Origin: an uncultured Paracoccaceae bacterium
GTDB taxonomy: Bacteria; Pseudomonadota; Alphaproteobacteria; Rhodobacterales; Rhodobacteraceae
Length of the DNA stretch: 64,000 nucleotides
Direction of reading: 5' to 3'
NCBI GenBank assembly: GCA_937146765.1
Contig: CAKZRP010000065.1
Coordinates: 62,001-126,000, forward strand
Shown: piece by piece, positions 34,670 through 43,415 of the stretch
Layout of the letters: every line of letters begins with the position of its first letter
Numbering within the stretch: position 1 is the first letter of the stretch
Program-made: the position numbers and the translations under genes
Notes under the pieces: model-generated
Database searches by the model: none
The model's input: the letters and a program-made list of their open reading frames with translations, nothing else
What the model was told of the DNA's origin: nothing

Positions 34670-35335
34670 TCAGGTCGCGACCCCGGTTGCGACGGGCGCA
34701 TCGCTCAGCCGCAGCGGGCTGTCGGGTCCGGCTTGGGCCACCGTCCAGGCCTTGAGCGGTGCGGTGCGGGCGCGCAGGCGGGTGAGCCGCCATTGCCGGG
34801 GCAGCTGCGCCATCTCCCGCACCGCGCGCGGATCCTCCGGCAGCGGGCTCCGGTGGTCGGGGGTCAGGTGCCAGCGGCTCTCGATCCCCGGCGCGCCGCC
34901 CTTGCCGGGGGTGAGCAGCAGCGCCAGCGGCGCAGGTCGCCCCTCGCCGCCGCGTTCGGCCGCCAGATGCAGCCGCCGCACTGGCGTCATCGCGGGCGGG
35001 GCGGGCAGATCGGCCACCACCAAGGGCACCGCACCGCTGCGCAGGCTCTCCTCGCAGGCCCAGAGCAGGTCCTCGGCTCGGTTGGCGCGCAGGAACAGCA
35101 GCCGGGCGGGGTTCACGAACTCCACCACCCCGTCCGGGTTCAGCTGGTTGGGATCCCAGGCCGGGGAGATCCACAGCACCACCCCCTGCATCCGGGCCGC
35201 GACCCAGAGGGCAAAGGCGCGCCGGGCGCCGCCGCAAACCTCATGCGCGCGCCCCCGCGCCAGATGGAGGCCGGGCAGCGGCGCGATGCCATCGCGCGGG
35301 TGGTAGGTCTTGCGGGCAAGCAGGTGAGTCGACAT
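34670..35335 (-). CDS. ImuA-like protein (orphan)
   Basis: 221 aa. RAHEVCGGARRAFALWVAAR and VVLWISPAWDPNQLNPDGV match the RecA-related ImuA family of SOS mutagenesis cassettes; VPLVVADLPAPPAMTPVRRL and a C-terminal basic segment (RLTRLRARTAPLKAW) fit too. ImuA normally precedes imuB and dnaE2, but here the gene converges on the MarR gene and stands alone. An alphaproteobacterial LexA box 17 bp upstream supports SOS control. The Walker A typical of RecA is not evident. Function without ImuB here is unknown. Confidence 0.75.
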   Translation of the reverse strand: MSTHLLARKTYHPRDGIAPLPGLHLARGRAHEVCGGARRAFALWVAARMQGVVLWISPAWDPNQLNPDGVVEFVNPARLLFLRANRAEDLLWACEESLRSGAVPLVVADLPAPPAMTPVRRLHLAAERGGEGRPAPLALLLTPGKGGAPGIESRWHLTPDHRSPLPEDPRAVREMAQLPRQWRLTRLRARTAPLKAWTVAQAGPDSPLRLSDAPVATGVAT

Positions 35336-35351
35336 GCCCGCAGTCTAACAT

Positions 35352-35366
35352 GTTCTTTTTTTGTTC
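35352..35366. promoter_or_regulatory. LexA (SOS) box, GTTC-N7-GTTC
   Basis: GTTC at 35352-35355, seven T residues, GTTC at 35363-35366: the direct-repeat LexA site of alphaproteobacteria. It ends 17 bp from the ImuA-like start codon at 35335 on the minus strand, where it would overlap the promoter. Confidence 0.8.
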
Positions 35367-35443
35367 CAATGTGGTTTCGGCTGCAATCTGCAAGCGGCAC
35401 CAGTGTGGACCCGGTGCGGACCCGGATGGAGCCGACGGCAGAT

Positions 35444-35460
35444 CCCTACCAGTGGTAGGG
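35444..35460 (-). other. Palindrome over the rhodanese stop codon
   Basis: CCCTACCA-G-TGGTAGGG, perfect 8-bp arms, spans the TAG stop of the rhodanese gene (35446-35448). No T-run follows on the minus strand, so it may be a 3'-end stabiliser rather than an intrinsic terminator. The following 100 bp to the ImuA promoter hold no gene. Confidence 0.45.
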
Positions 35461-35847
35461 GTTCACCGCGCCATGGGCGGCCATCCAGCCCTCGAGGCCA
35501 CCGCGCAGGCAGTGCACGTTCTGCAGACCCATCTCCTGCGCCAACCGGGTGGCCAGGGCCGAGCGCCAGCCATTGTCACAGTAGAAGATGAAGGTGGTCT
35601 CGCGGCGGAACAGCTCGTGCGCATAGGGGCTGTCGGGGTCGAGCCAGAACTCCAGCAGGCCGCGCGGGCAGGAATGGGCACCGGGGATCACCCCGGTCTT
35701 TTCCAGCTCGCGGAAGACCCGGAGGTCGACAAAATCCGCATCGCCCGTGTCCTGCATCACCAGCGCCTCCTCAACGGAGACGAAGGAGATCAGCGCTTCG
35801 GCCTCGGCCACAAGATCCTTGCTGCTTTTCAAGGGAATAAAGGTCAT
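35446..35847 (-). CDS. Rhodanese-like domain protein
   Basis: 133-aa single-domain rhodanese. DADFVDLRVFRELEKTGVIP is the N-terminal CH2 motif; the active loop is CDNGWRS with Cys90, the persulfide-forming residue; LRGGLEGWMAAHGAV closes the fold. Predicted cytoplasmic sulfur-transfer or thiol-signalling role. AAGGAGG lies 7 nt before ATG 35847, a strong ribosome-binding site; a longer frame upstream lacks one. Single gene, divergent from the aldo/keto reductase. Confidence 0.9.
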   Translation of the reverse strand: MTFIPLKSSKDLVAEAEALISFVSVEEALVMQDTGDADFVDLRVFRELEKTGVIPGAHSCPRGLLEFWLDPDSPYAHELFRRETTFIFYCDNGWRSALATRLAQEMGLQNVHCLRGGLEGWMAAHGAVNPYHW

Positions 35848-36037
35848 GGTCGTCCTCCTTCTGTTCAAGGACCCCGGACCGGACATCCGGATACCAAGGG
35901 TAGCACGAGCGGACTTCGCCGCGCGCTGAAAAAAACGGCAAGGGTTAATGGGGGTCCCCCTGCAGTCGGGCTTGGCTTGCATTGGGGCGGGATCGGGCTA
36001 GGGTCCGCTGCGAACAGGATTTTCAGGAGATGCCGTG

Positions 36038-37084
36038 ATGAAAATGAACCGGTTGGGCCGCACCGATATGAGGGTCTCGGAGCTGTGCCTTGGCACCATG
36101 ACCTTTGGCAATCAGACCGATGAGGCGGATGCCCATGCGCAGATCGACATGGCGCTGGCGGCGGGGATCAATTTCCTCGACACTGCAGAGATGTATCCGG
36201 TGAACCCGGTCCGGCTGGAGACGCTGGGTCGCAGTGAAGAGATCATCGGCACTTGGAACGCCAAGACCGGGCGACGGGCAGAGTATATTCTGGCCACCAA
36301 ACATTCCGGCGAAGGCTCGGTCGCGCGTGACGGCGCGCCGATCACCGCCGAGTCGATAGGGGTGACGATTGAACAATCGCTGAAGCGGCTGAAGACCGAT
36401 TACATCGACCTCTATCAATTCCACTGGCCGAACCGGGGCAGCTATATGTTCCGCAAGAACTGGACATATGACGCGACGGCCTCCTCCTATAGTCGCGAGG
36501 ATGTGCTGGCGGATATGGAGGCCTGTCTGGCAGCACTGCAGGCGCAGGTCGACAAAGGCAATATCCGCGCCTTTGGCCTGTCGAACGAAAGCGCCTGGGG
36601 CACCGCGCAATGGCTGCGTCTGGCCGAGGCGGGCAAGGGGCCGCGCGTTGCCTCGATCCAGAACGAATATTCGCTTTTGTGCCGTCTCTATGACACCGAT
36701 CTGGCGGAGCTGAGCCATTACGAGGATGTGGGGCTTTTGTCTTTCTCGCCGCTGGGGGCGGGGTTCTTGACCGGAAAATATCAGGGCGGCGCGGTGCCGG
36801 AGAAATCTCGCAAATCGCTCAATCCGGAGATGGGCGGGCGCCAGACCGTGCGGGTGGAGAGCGCGGTGGCCTCCTATCTCAAGATCGCGGCGGATCATGG
36901 GCTGGACCCGGTGCATATGGCCTTGGCCTGGTGCAAGACGCGGCCCTTTATGACCTCGGCCATTTTTGGCGCGACGGATGTGGGGCAGCTTGCGCATTTG
37001 TTGCAGGGCGCGGATCTGGAGCTGTCGTCTGAGGTCTTGGCAGAGATTGACCGCGCTCATCGCGCGCATCCGATGCCCTACTGA
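36038..37084 (+). CDS. Aldo/keto reductase (Tas-like)
   Basis: 348-aa NADP(H)-dependent oxidoreductase. Catalytic tetrad residues lie in INFLDTAEMYPVNP (Asp, Tyr), YILATKHSGEG (Lys) and DLYQFHWPNRG (His). The insertion RKNWTYDATASSYSRED and the length match the Tas/YghZ-type AKR group. AGGAG (36025-36029) is 8 nt from ATG 36038; GTG 36035 is in frame. A possible promoter TTGCAT (35977)-16 nt-TAGGGT (35999) precedes it. Substrate unknown. Confidence 0.9.
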   Translation: MKMNRLGRTDMRVSELCLGTMTFGNQTDEADAHAQIDMALAAGINFLDTAEMYPVNPVRLETLGRSEEIIGTWNAKTGRRAEYILATKHSGEGSVARDGAPITAESIGVTIEQSLKRLKTDYIDLYQFHWPNRGSYMFRKNWTYDATASSYSREDVLADMEACLAALQAQVDKGNIRAFGLSNESAWGTAQWLRLAEAGKGPRVASIQNEYSLLCRLYDTDLAELSHYEDVGLLSFSPLGAGFLTGKYQGGAVPEKSRKSLNPEMGGRQTVRVESAVASYLKIAADHGLDPVHMALAWCKTRPFMTSAIFGATDVGQLAHLLQGADLELSSEVLAEIDRAHRAHPMPY

Positions 37085-37088
37085 GGGG

Positions 37089-37194
37089 ACGTGGGGGGCG
37101 CTGCCCCCTCTTGCCGCTTGCGGCGGCAATTCACCCCCGGGATATTTGAGAGAAGATGAAGGGCGAGGCGGCGTTTGAGCCTGTCCCGCCCTTT
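37089..37194 (+). terminator. Aldo/keto reductase 3' region with GATATTT/AAGATGAA element, copy 2
   Basis: GGGGGC/GCCCCC hairpin at about 37092-37108, then TTGCCG/CGGCAA, then GATATTTGAGAGAAGATGAA (37141-37160), identical over 20 bp to the copy at 61622-61641. The last bases start a stem AAGGGCG (37159-37165) / CGCCCTT (37187-37193). Located 57 bp after the stop codon, in sense orientation. Confidence 0.6.
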
Positions 37195-37199
37195 GGCCT

Positions 37200-38231
37200 T
37201 CAATTCGTGCTGTGGCTGGGTTGGCTATTGGCCTGCACGGTGGGATAGGCGGAGAGCGGCGTTTCGTGCACGCTTTGGCGCAGTTCGCGCGCGGAGACGC
37301 CATGGGCGGTGCGGAAGGCGCGGGCAAAGCTCGATTGCGAGGTGAAGCCGGTCGCCATGGCGATCTCCATCAGCGGCAGTTCGGTATCGGTGACCAGACG
37401 GCGCGCCTCGGCCAGACGCAGGTGCAGGTAGTGGTCCTGTGGCGTGGTGTTGAGGCGCAGGCGGAATTGCTGTTGCAGGCTGCGCGGGCTGGTCCCCAAG
37501 ACTTCGGCGATTTCTGCCAAGGGTTTGGGATCATCAAGCGCCGCTTCCATAATGGCATTGGCCTTGGCGGTGAGGGCGTTGTGCTTGTGGTGGCCAAGGC
37601 GGCTCTGTTCGCGTTTCGGCGTGGCGATGCCATCGTAGAGGAAGAGGCCGGCCACGCGGGAGGCAAAGCCATGGCCGTGGCGCGCCCCGATGATATGCAG
37701 CATCATCTCGATTGCGGGGGTGGCGCCGCCGGAGGTCATGCGGCCTTCGGAGACGGTGAAGCGGTCGGTGCGGCAGTGAATATCGGGGAAGCGGGCGGAG
37801 AAATTCTCCAGGTCTTCCCAATGGGTGGTGGCGGCGTGACCGTCCAAGAGGCCGGCCTCGGCCATCAGCCAGGGGCCGCCGTCGATGCCTGCAATCGTGG
37901 CACCCGTGCCCGCGATGCGGCGCAGGCCGGCCAGCAGGCTGGGGGTGGCCTGACGCGCCAGCTGGAAGCCGGCCACCACCATCAGAAGGTCACAGTGATC
38001 GAGCCGCGCCAGCGGGGTGGTCGGCACCGTCAGGCCCGAGGTCAGCATCGGCGCCTCGGCCGTGGCGCTGACATAGTCCCAGTCAAAGGCGGCGCGACCG
38101 GCCAGACGGTTGGCGGCGCGCATCGGATCCACCGCCGCCGCAAAGGACAGGGTGTTGCATTCGTCGAGCACCAGCACGGCGGTCTTCAGGGGGCGGTTCT
38201 CCGGCTGGAGAATGTTTTTTGCGGATTTCAT
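37200..38231 (-). CDS. cdhR: GlxA/CdhR-type AraC transcriptional regulator
   Basis: 343 aa. N-terminal DJ-1/PfpI (glutamine amidotransferase-like) ligand domain (TAVLVLDECNTLSFAAAVDP, IAGIDGGPWLMAEAGLLDG) and a C-terminal AraC double HTH (LAEIAEVLGTSPRSLQQQF; LMEIAMATGFTSQSSFARAF). This architecture is that of GbdR/CdhR regulators of carnitine and betaine genes. It is divergent from the carnitine operon across a 134-bp region containing GCCTGGGG-ATAA-CCCAAGGC (38315-38334), a possible binding site. Activation by carnitine is inference from context. Confidence 0.82.
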   Translation of the reverse strand: MKSAKNILQPENRPLKTAVLVLDECNTLSFAAAVDPMRAANRLAGRAAFDWDYVSATAEAPMLTSGLTVPTTPLARLDHCDLLMVVAGFQLARQATPSLLAGLRRIAGTGATIAGIDGGPWLMAEAGLLDGHAATTHWEDLENFSARFPDIHCRTDRFTVSEGRMTSGGATPAIEMMLHIIGARHGHGFASRVAGLFLYDGIATPKREQSRLGHHKHNALTAKANAIMEAALDDPKPLAEIAEVLGTSPRSLQQQFRLRLNTTPQDHYLHLRLAEARRLVTDTELPLMEIAMATGFTSQSSFARAFRTAHGVSARELRQSVHETPLSAYPTVQANSQPSHSTN

Positions 38232-38365
38232 CAACTTCGATTCGCTTCGCGTAAACTCTTGCCGACAAGGCTGAGCCAGAGTCGTCTTCAGCGCAAATTG
38301 GAATCCGGGGAGAAGCCTGGGGATAACCCAAGGCACAACCCTGTACATCAGAGGGAAAATCAAAA

Positions 38366-39283
38366 ATGCCGCTTTCCATGAACCGGGAGGTCTTTATCAC
38401 CTGTGCCGTGACCGGCTCTGGCGGGACCCAGGATCGCAGCCCGCATGTGCCGCGCTCGCCCAAGGAAATCGCCGAAAGTGCCATCGCGGCGGCCAAGGCC
38501 GGGGCGGCGATTGTGCACTGCCATGTGCGCGATCCCGAGACCGGCGCGCCCTCGCGCGATCTGGCGCTCTATCGTGAATTGACCGACCGCGTCCGCGACA
38601 GCGACACCGATGTGGTGCTGAACCTGACCGCGGGCATGGGCGGCGATATCGTCTTTGGCGATGTAGAAAACCCCTTCCCAGTCAAGGAGAAGGGCACCGA
38701 TATGATCGGCGCCACGGCCCGCGTCGCCCATGTGGCGGAATGCCTGCCGGAGATCTGCACGCTTGATTGCGGCACCATGAACTTTGCCGAGGCCGACTAC
38801 GTGATGACCAATACCCCCGGCATGTTGCGTGCCATGGGGCAGATGATGACCGACCTTGGCGTGAAGCCCGAGATCGAAGCCTTTGACACCGGCCATCTGT
38901 GGTTCGCCAAGGAATTGGTGAAGGAGGGCGTGCTGGCGCCCAAGGCGCTGGTGCAGCTCTGCATGGGGGTGCCGTGGGGCGCGCCGGATGACCTCAACAC
39001 ATTCATGGCGATGGTCAATAACGTGCCGGAAGACTGGACCTTCTCGGCCTTCAGCCTTGGGCGCAACCAGATGGCCTATGCGGCGGCGGCGGTGCTGGCG
39101 GGCGGCAACGTGCGGGTCGGGCTCGAGGATAACCTCTGGCTCGACAAGGGCGTGCTGGCGGAGAACTGGCAGCTGGTGGAGCGCGCGGGTACCGTGGTTT
39201 CCAACATGGGCGCGCGGGTGATCACCCCGGCCGAGGTGCGCGAGAAACTCGGTCTGGTGAAGCGCGCGCCGGTGGCGAAGTAA
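38366..39283 (+). CDS. BKACE (DUF849) enzyme, probable 3-dehydrocarnitine cleavage
   Basis: 305-aa beta-keto acid cleavage enzyme. Zinc ligands His51 and His53 in IVHCHVRDPETG; RSPHVPRSPKEIAESAI and LEDNLWLDKGVLAENW are family blocks. In carnitine clusters this enzyme transfers the betaine moiety of 3-dehydrocarnitine to CoA, giving betainyl-CoA and acetoacetate from acetyl-CoA. Here it is the first gene of an operon with carnitine dehydrogenase-thioesterase, which supports that substrate. ATG 38366 follows GAGGG with a spacer of about 11 nt; MNREV (38378) is possible too. Confidence 0.88.
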   Translation: MPLSMNREVFITCAVTGSGGTQDRSPHVPRSPKEIAESAIAAAKAGAAIVHCHVRDPETGAPSRDLALYRELTDRVRDSDTDVVLNLTAGMGGDIVFGDVENPFPVKEKGTDMIGATARVAHVAECLPEICTLDCGTMNFAEADYVMTNTPGMLRAMGQMMTDLGVKPEIEAFDTGHLWFAKELVKEGVLAPKALVQLCMGVPWGAPDDLNTFMAMVNNVPEDWTFSAFSLGRNQMAYAAAAVLAGGNVRVGLEDNLWLDKGVLAENWQLVERAGTVVSNMGARVITPAEVREKLGLVKRAPVAK

Positions 39284-39367
39284 GCGCGATCGGGGAACCG
39301 ATCCCCGGGGGCAGGCGTTTTGGGAGTGAACCTAAACCCCAAAGCATTTGCCCCCGGAGGCCCCGAG

Positions 39368-39931
39368 ATGAAGATCAAACCCGCGCTTTGCACCGTTCTT
39401 GCCGTTCCCTTTGCCCTGATGACCCTTGCAAGCGGGGGGCGGGCGGAGGGATTTCGCGACACGGAGGTGCCGATGCAGGTGGAGGAGGAGCTGGATCTCT
39501 CGCGCTACCTTGGCAAATGGTACGAGATTGCCCGCTACCCCAATAATTTCGAGATCGGCTGCGAGGGCGTCACGGCGGAGTATAGCGCCTTGCCCGAGGG
39601 GCGGATCAAAGTGGTGAACAGCTGCCATAAGGCGGGTCTTGAAGGGCCGGTCGACCAGGCAGAGGGTGTGGCGCGTGTCGTTGCACCCGGCAAACTGGAG
39701 GTCAACTTTGTCTCCTGGCTGTCGCTGCTGCCGTTCACATGGGGTGACTATTGGGTGCTCGATGTGGATGCAAATTACGAGGTTGCCGTGATCGGCACCC
39801 CCAAGGGCAAGCACGGCTGGATTCTGGCCCGCGCGCCCCAGATCAGCGCAGAGCAACTGACCGAGGCACAATCGGTCCTGCGCAAGAATGGCTATGACAT
39901 CGGGGCCCTCGAGATGGTGCCCCAGAACTGA
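39368..39931 (+). CDS. Lipocalin-family protein (Blc-like)
   Basis: 187 aa. Signal peptide of about 26 residues ending ...ASGGRA; no lipobox cysteine is evident, so periplasmic rather than lipoprotein. The lipocalin GxW motif is RYLGKWYEIARYPNNFE; TWGDYWVLDVDANYEVAVIG gives the later strands. GGAGG lies 8 nt before ATG 39368. It sits inside the carnitine operon, between BKACE and the dehydrogenase (12 bp to the latter), which is not explained by the known pathway; ligand unknown. Confidence 0.9.
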   Translation: MKIKPALCTVLAVPFALMTLASGGRAEGFRDTEVPMQVEEELDLSRYLGKWYEIARYPNNFEIGCEGVTAEYSALPEGRIKVVNSCHKAGLEGPVDQAEGVARVVAPGKLEVNFVSWLSLLPFTWGDYWVLDVDANYEVAVIGTPKGKHGWILARAPQISAEQLTEAQSVLRKNGYDIGALEMVPQN

Positions 39932-39943
39932 GGACCAAGGGAA

Positions 39944-41419
39944 ATGACCAAGACAGCGGCAATGATTGGCGGCGGTGTGATCGGGGGCGGCTGGGCCGCG
40001 CGGTTCCTGCTGAATGGCTGGGACGTGCGGATTTTCGATCCCGACCCCGAGGCCGAGCGCAAGATTGGCGAGGTTCTGGCCAATGCGCGGCGCGCGTTGC
40101 CGGGCTTGGGCAATGTGGCGCTGCCTGCCGAGGGCACGATGACATTCCACGCCACCATCGAGGAGGCGGTTCACGGCGCCGCTTGGGTGCAGGAGAGCGT
40201 GCCAGAGCGGCTCGACCTCAAGCAAAAAGTCTATACCGAGCTGCAGAAACACGTCGCCGCCGAGGCGGTGATCGGCTCCTCGACCTCGGGCTATAAACCC
40301 TCGCAACTGCAAGAGGGGTTCGAGAATGCCGCACAGATCGTGGTCGCGCATCCCTTTAACCCGGTCTATCTGATGCCGCTGGTTGAGGTGGTCACCACCG
40401 AGGCCAATACGCCCGAGGTGATCGCCCGTGCCAAGGAGATCATCACTGGCATCGGCATGTATCCCCTGCATCTGAAGAAAGAGATCGACGCTCATGTGGC
40501 GGATCGCTTCCTCGAGGCGGTCTGGCGCGAGGCGCTCTGGCTGGTCAAGGACGGCATCGCCACCACCGAAGAGATCGACAATGCGATCCGCTACGGCTTT
40601 GGCATCCGCTGGGCGCAAATGGGCTTGTTCGAGACCTATCGCGTGGCGGGCGGCGAAGCGGGCATGAAGCATTTCATGGCGCAGTTTGGCCCCTGCCTGA
40701 GCTGGCCCTGGACCAAGCTGATGGATGTGCCGGAGTTCACCGACGAGCTGGTCGACCTGATTGCGGGCCAATCGGATGCGCAGTCCGGCCACCATTCGAT
40801 CCGCGAGCTGGAGCGCATTCGCGACACCAACCTCGTCGGCATGATGCGGGCGCTGGGCGCGACCAATTGGGGCGCAGGTGCCTTGCAAAACGCCCATGAC
40901 GCGGCGCGGATGGGCGAGGCGGGTCTGGCGCGAAATATGGGCGAGGTGGCGGACCTCAGTCAGCCGATCCTGACCCAGAGCCGCATCGTGCCGCTCGATT
41001 GGACCGACTACAACGGCCATATGACCGAGAGCCGCTATCTCGACGCCTTTGCGCAATCCACCGACCGGCTGATGGAGATCATCGGCTGTGACGCGGAGTA
41101 TATCGCTTCGGGGGGCAGCTACTTCACCGCCGAGACCCATATCCGTCACCTCGACGAGGTACACGCGGGCCACCCGATCCAGGTGAAAACGCGGGTCATC
41201 ATGGGGGCGGGCAAGAAGATGCACCTCTGGCACGAGATGTATGAGGGTGACCGCCTGCTGGCGACCGGCGAACATATGCTGTTGCATGTGGACCTCGCGA
41301 CCCGCCGCTCCGCGCCGCCTGCGGCCCATATCGAGGCCAATCTGACCCGGATCGCCGAGGCTCATGCAGCGCTGCCCGCGCCCGAGGGTCTGGGCCGCGC
41401 CATTGGCGCTGCGCGGTGA
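39944..41419 (+). CDS. lcdH: Carnitine 3-dehydrogenase fused to betainyl-CoA thioesterase
   Basis: 491 aa, two domains. Residues 1 to about 330: 3-hydroxyacyl-CoA-dehydrogenase fold with NAD motif GGGVIGGGWAAR and catalytic His136 in VVAHPFNPVYLMPLVEVV; oxidises L-carnitine to 3-dehydrocarnitine. Residues about 345-491: hot-dog thioesterase (VPLDWTDYNGHMTESRYLDA), expected to release glycine betaine from betainyl-CoA. The fusion is known from alphaproteobacteria and fixes the pathway assignment. The stop overlaps the SDR start (GTGA). Confidence 0.92.
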   Translation: MTKTAAMIGGGVIGGGWAARFLLNGWDVRIFDPDPEAERKIGEVLANARRALPGLGNVALPAEGTMTFHATIEEAVHGAAWVQESVPERLDLKQKVYTELQKHVAAEAVIGSSTSGYKPSQLQEGFENAAQIVVAHPFNPVYLMPLVEVVTTEANTPEVIARAKEIITGIGMYPLHLKKEIDAHVADRFLEAVWREALWLVKDGIATTEEIDNAIRYGFGIRWAQMGLFETYRVAGGEAGMKHFMAQFGPCLSWPWTKLMDVPEFTDELVDLIAGQSDAQSGHHSIRELERIRDTNLVGMMRALGATNWGAGALQNAHDAARMGEAGLARNMGEVADLSQPILTQSRIVPLDWTDYNGHMTESRYLDAFAQSTDRLMEIIGCDAEYIASGGSYFTAETHIRHLDEVHAGHPIQVKTRVIMGAGKKMHLWHEMYEGDRLLATGEHMLLHVDLATRRSAPPAAHIEANLTRIAEAHAALPAPEGLGRAIGAAR

Positions 41420-42171
41420 CGCGGGTTCTTATCACCGCAGGCGCGTCCGGGATCGGGCGCGCCATGGCGGCAGGCTTTGCCGCGACCGGAGCCGAGGTCT
41501 GGGTGACCGATGTGAATGCCGAAGCGCTCGCGACGCTGCCCGCCGACTGGCACGTCCGCGAGGTCGATGCGGCGGACGAGAGCGCGGTCAGCGCGCTCTT
41601 TGCCGAGATCGCGGCGGCGGGCGGGCTGGACGTGCTCTGCGCCAATGCCGGGGTGGCGGGGCCGACGGCTCTGGTCGAGGATATCCGGCTGGAAGACTGG
41701 CGCGCCTGCGTCAGCATCAATCTTGAGGGCGCGTTTCTGGCGGCGAAATATGCCGCCCCGCTGATGAAAGCCGCCGGGCAGGGCAGCATCGTGCTGACCT
41801 CCTCCACTGCGGGGATCTACGGCTACCCCAACCGCGCGCCCTATGCTTCGGCGAAGTGGGCGGTGATCGGCCTGATGAAGACACTGGCGATGGAGCTTGG
41901 CCCCTTTGGCATCCGCGCCAATGCGATCTGCCCCGGCGCGGTCGAAGGCCCGCGCATGGAAGGCGTTTTGGCGCGTGAGGCGGCGATCAAGGGCATGAGC
42001 CGCGATGCGGTCTATGCGGGTTATGCTGCGGGGACGTCGATGCGCACCTGGGTCACCGCCGAGGATATCGCCAATATGGCGGTCTTTCTGGGGTCGGAGG
42101 CGGCACGACGCGTCTCTGGTCAGATCATCGCGGTGGATGGCCATACGGAGAATCCGGACCCGAAGGTCTGA
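41416..42171 (+). CDS. SDR-family oxidoreductase
   Basis: 251-aa short-chain dehydrogenase. TAGASGIGRAMAAGFAATG is the nucleotide motif, NAGVAGPT the structural NAG motif, and SSTAGIYGYPNRAPYASAKW the Ser/Tyr/Lys catalytic triad (YASAK). C-terminal SGQIIAVDGHTE is typical. Starts at GTG 41416 overlapping the dehydrogenase stop. As last gene of the carnitine operon it may act on acetoacetate-derived (3-hydroxybutyrate) or carnitine stereoisomer substrates, but this is inference only. Confidence 0.85.
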   Translation: MTRVLITAGASGIGRAMAAGFAATGAEVWVTDVNAEALATLPADWHVREVDAADESAVSALFAEIAAAGGLDVLCANAGVAGPTALVEDIRLEDWRACVSINLEGAFLAAKYAAPLMKAAGQGSIVLTSSTAGIYGYPNRAPYASAKWAVIGLMKTLAMELGPFGIRANAICPGAVEGPRMEGVLAREAAIKGMSRDAVYAGYAAGTSMRTWVTAEDIANMAVFLGSEAARRVSGQIIAVDGHTENPDPKV

Positions 42172-42222
42172 GTCTGTCGTTTATCCCTGAGGGCTGCCCG
42201 GTCTAACGGCTGAGCAATGTCG

Positions 42223-43092
42223 CTAACTCCCCACCCCTATCTGCGCCCTGAGCGCCCGCACCCGACGGGGCAATTGCCGGGCGGTGATATCCGCCTCGCG
42301 CACCAGCCGGTCGAAATGGGCGGTATAGGTCTCCACCCGCTCGCGGTCGCGGAAGGCCATATAATGGCTGCCCATATAAAAGACGCACAAGAGTGGCCCA
42401 AAGATGGTCAGGGGCGAGGAATAGAGCCGTTTCGCATCATAGAGATAGATGCGCAGGCGCGGGTAAAGCTGGGTGGTCAGCCGCTCCAGATGCTCCAGCT
42501 GTTCGACGCGCACCTCAAGCGGCAGGCCCTCGTAATAGCCGACCCCCTTGGCAAAACTGTCGAGCTCGTAGATCGGAATCGCGATTTCGTAATCCGAGCC
42601 GGACTGACGCATCCAGCTGAGGCGATCCTCCGAGGCGCCAATCGCCTGATGGGCGGTGCGCCCCAGATGCGGGGCATATTCCCATTCCAGCACAGCGCGG
42701 GTCTTTAGCATATCGGGCAGGGTGGCGGGCACATGGCGGATTTTGAAACCGGCCGCCTCGCGGTGCCATTCGTAGATCCGCTCATCCACCAGAGCGCGCG
42801 GCGCTTCGGTCATCGCCACCGAGGAGGCTAGCAGCTCTGCCGCGCTTTCGGGCCGGTCCGAGAGGCTCAGGAGCCAATCCGCCGAAACCCCCAAGGCCGA
42901 AGCACAGGCGCCGACCACATGAGCATTGGGCAGTCGCGCGCCTTCGTCGGTCAGAAGCTGCGAGATGGTGGAGCGATCCACCCCGGTCTGGCGCGCCAGC
43001 GCGCTCTGGCTCAAGCCGCTGTCCCGAAGGGCGCGGTTCAAGCGCTCACGAAACTGCGAGGCGCGCAGGCGTTTGTCGATATTTTCCTTCAT
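42223..43092 (-). CDS. XRE-family transcriptional regulator
   Basis: 289 aa. N-terminal Cro/C1 HTH (RERLNRALRDSGLSQSALAR, GVDRSTISQLLTDEGARLP) followed by a 200-residue C-terminal domain (WEYAPHLGRTAHQAI, YLYDAKRLYSSPLTIFGPLL) resembling effector domains of lipid- or acyl-responsive regulators, though I do not recognise the family firmly. Divergent from DUF2061-desaturase genes across a 104-bp gap that contains the palindrome CAGAATTCTG (43136-43145) and GTGA-CAAATA-TCAC (43095-43108). Likely controls that pair. Confidence 0.8.
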   Translation of the reverse strand: MKENIDKRLRASQFRERLNRALRDSGLSQSALARQTGVDRSTISQLLTDEGARLPNAHVVGACASALGVSADWLLSLSDRPESAAELLASSVAMTEAPRALVDERIYEWHREAAGFKIRHVPATLPDMLKTRAVLEWEYAPHLGRTAHQAIGASEDRLSWMRQSGSDYEIAIPIYELDSFAKGVGYYEGLPLEVRVEQLEHLERLTTQLYPRLRIYLYDAKRLYSSPLTIFGPLLCVFYMGSHYMAFRDRERVETYTAHFDRLVREADITARQLPRRVRALRAQIGVGS

Positions 43093-43196
43093 GCGGTGAC
43101 AAATATCACAATTGTTGGCTTTTGTTAATCACATACAGAATTCTGCACAACCCGCCGTTTTGATAATGTGAAGGCATACCAATAGACGGAGGTACT

Positions 43197-43415
43197 ATGG
43201 AAACGCGTGGGCGCTCCCTCGTGAAGGCGGTCGTGTGGAATGTGATCGGGCTGATCGTGATGACCGGGGTGGGATTTCTCGCCACGGGCTCCTTTGGCAC
43301 CGGTGGGATCATGGCGGTGGTCAATACCGCCATCGGGTTCCTCACCTATCTGATCTATGAGCGAGTCTGGGCCGGCATCCATTGGGGCCGTGTCGGAGGC
43401 GCTCGCCATGCGTGA
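43197..43415 (+). CDS. DUF2061 small membrane protein
   Basis: 72 aa with two hydrophobic segments (VVWNVIGLIVMTGVGFLATG and GGIMAVVNTAIGFLTYLIYE) and the DUF2061 pattern RSLVKAVVWN and YERVWAGIHWG. Inner-membrane protein of unknown function. GGAGG lies 7 nt before ATG 43197. It overlaps the desaturase start by 8 bp, so the two are coupled and probably act in the same membrane process. Confidence 0.85.
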   Translation: METRGRSLVKAVVWNVIGLIVMTGVGFLATGSFGTGGIMAVVNTAIGFLTYLIYERVWAGIHWGRVGGARHA

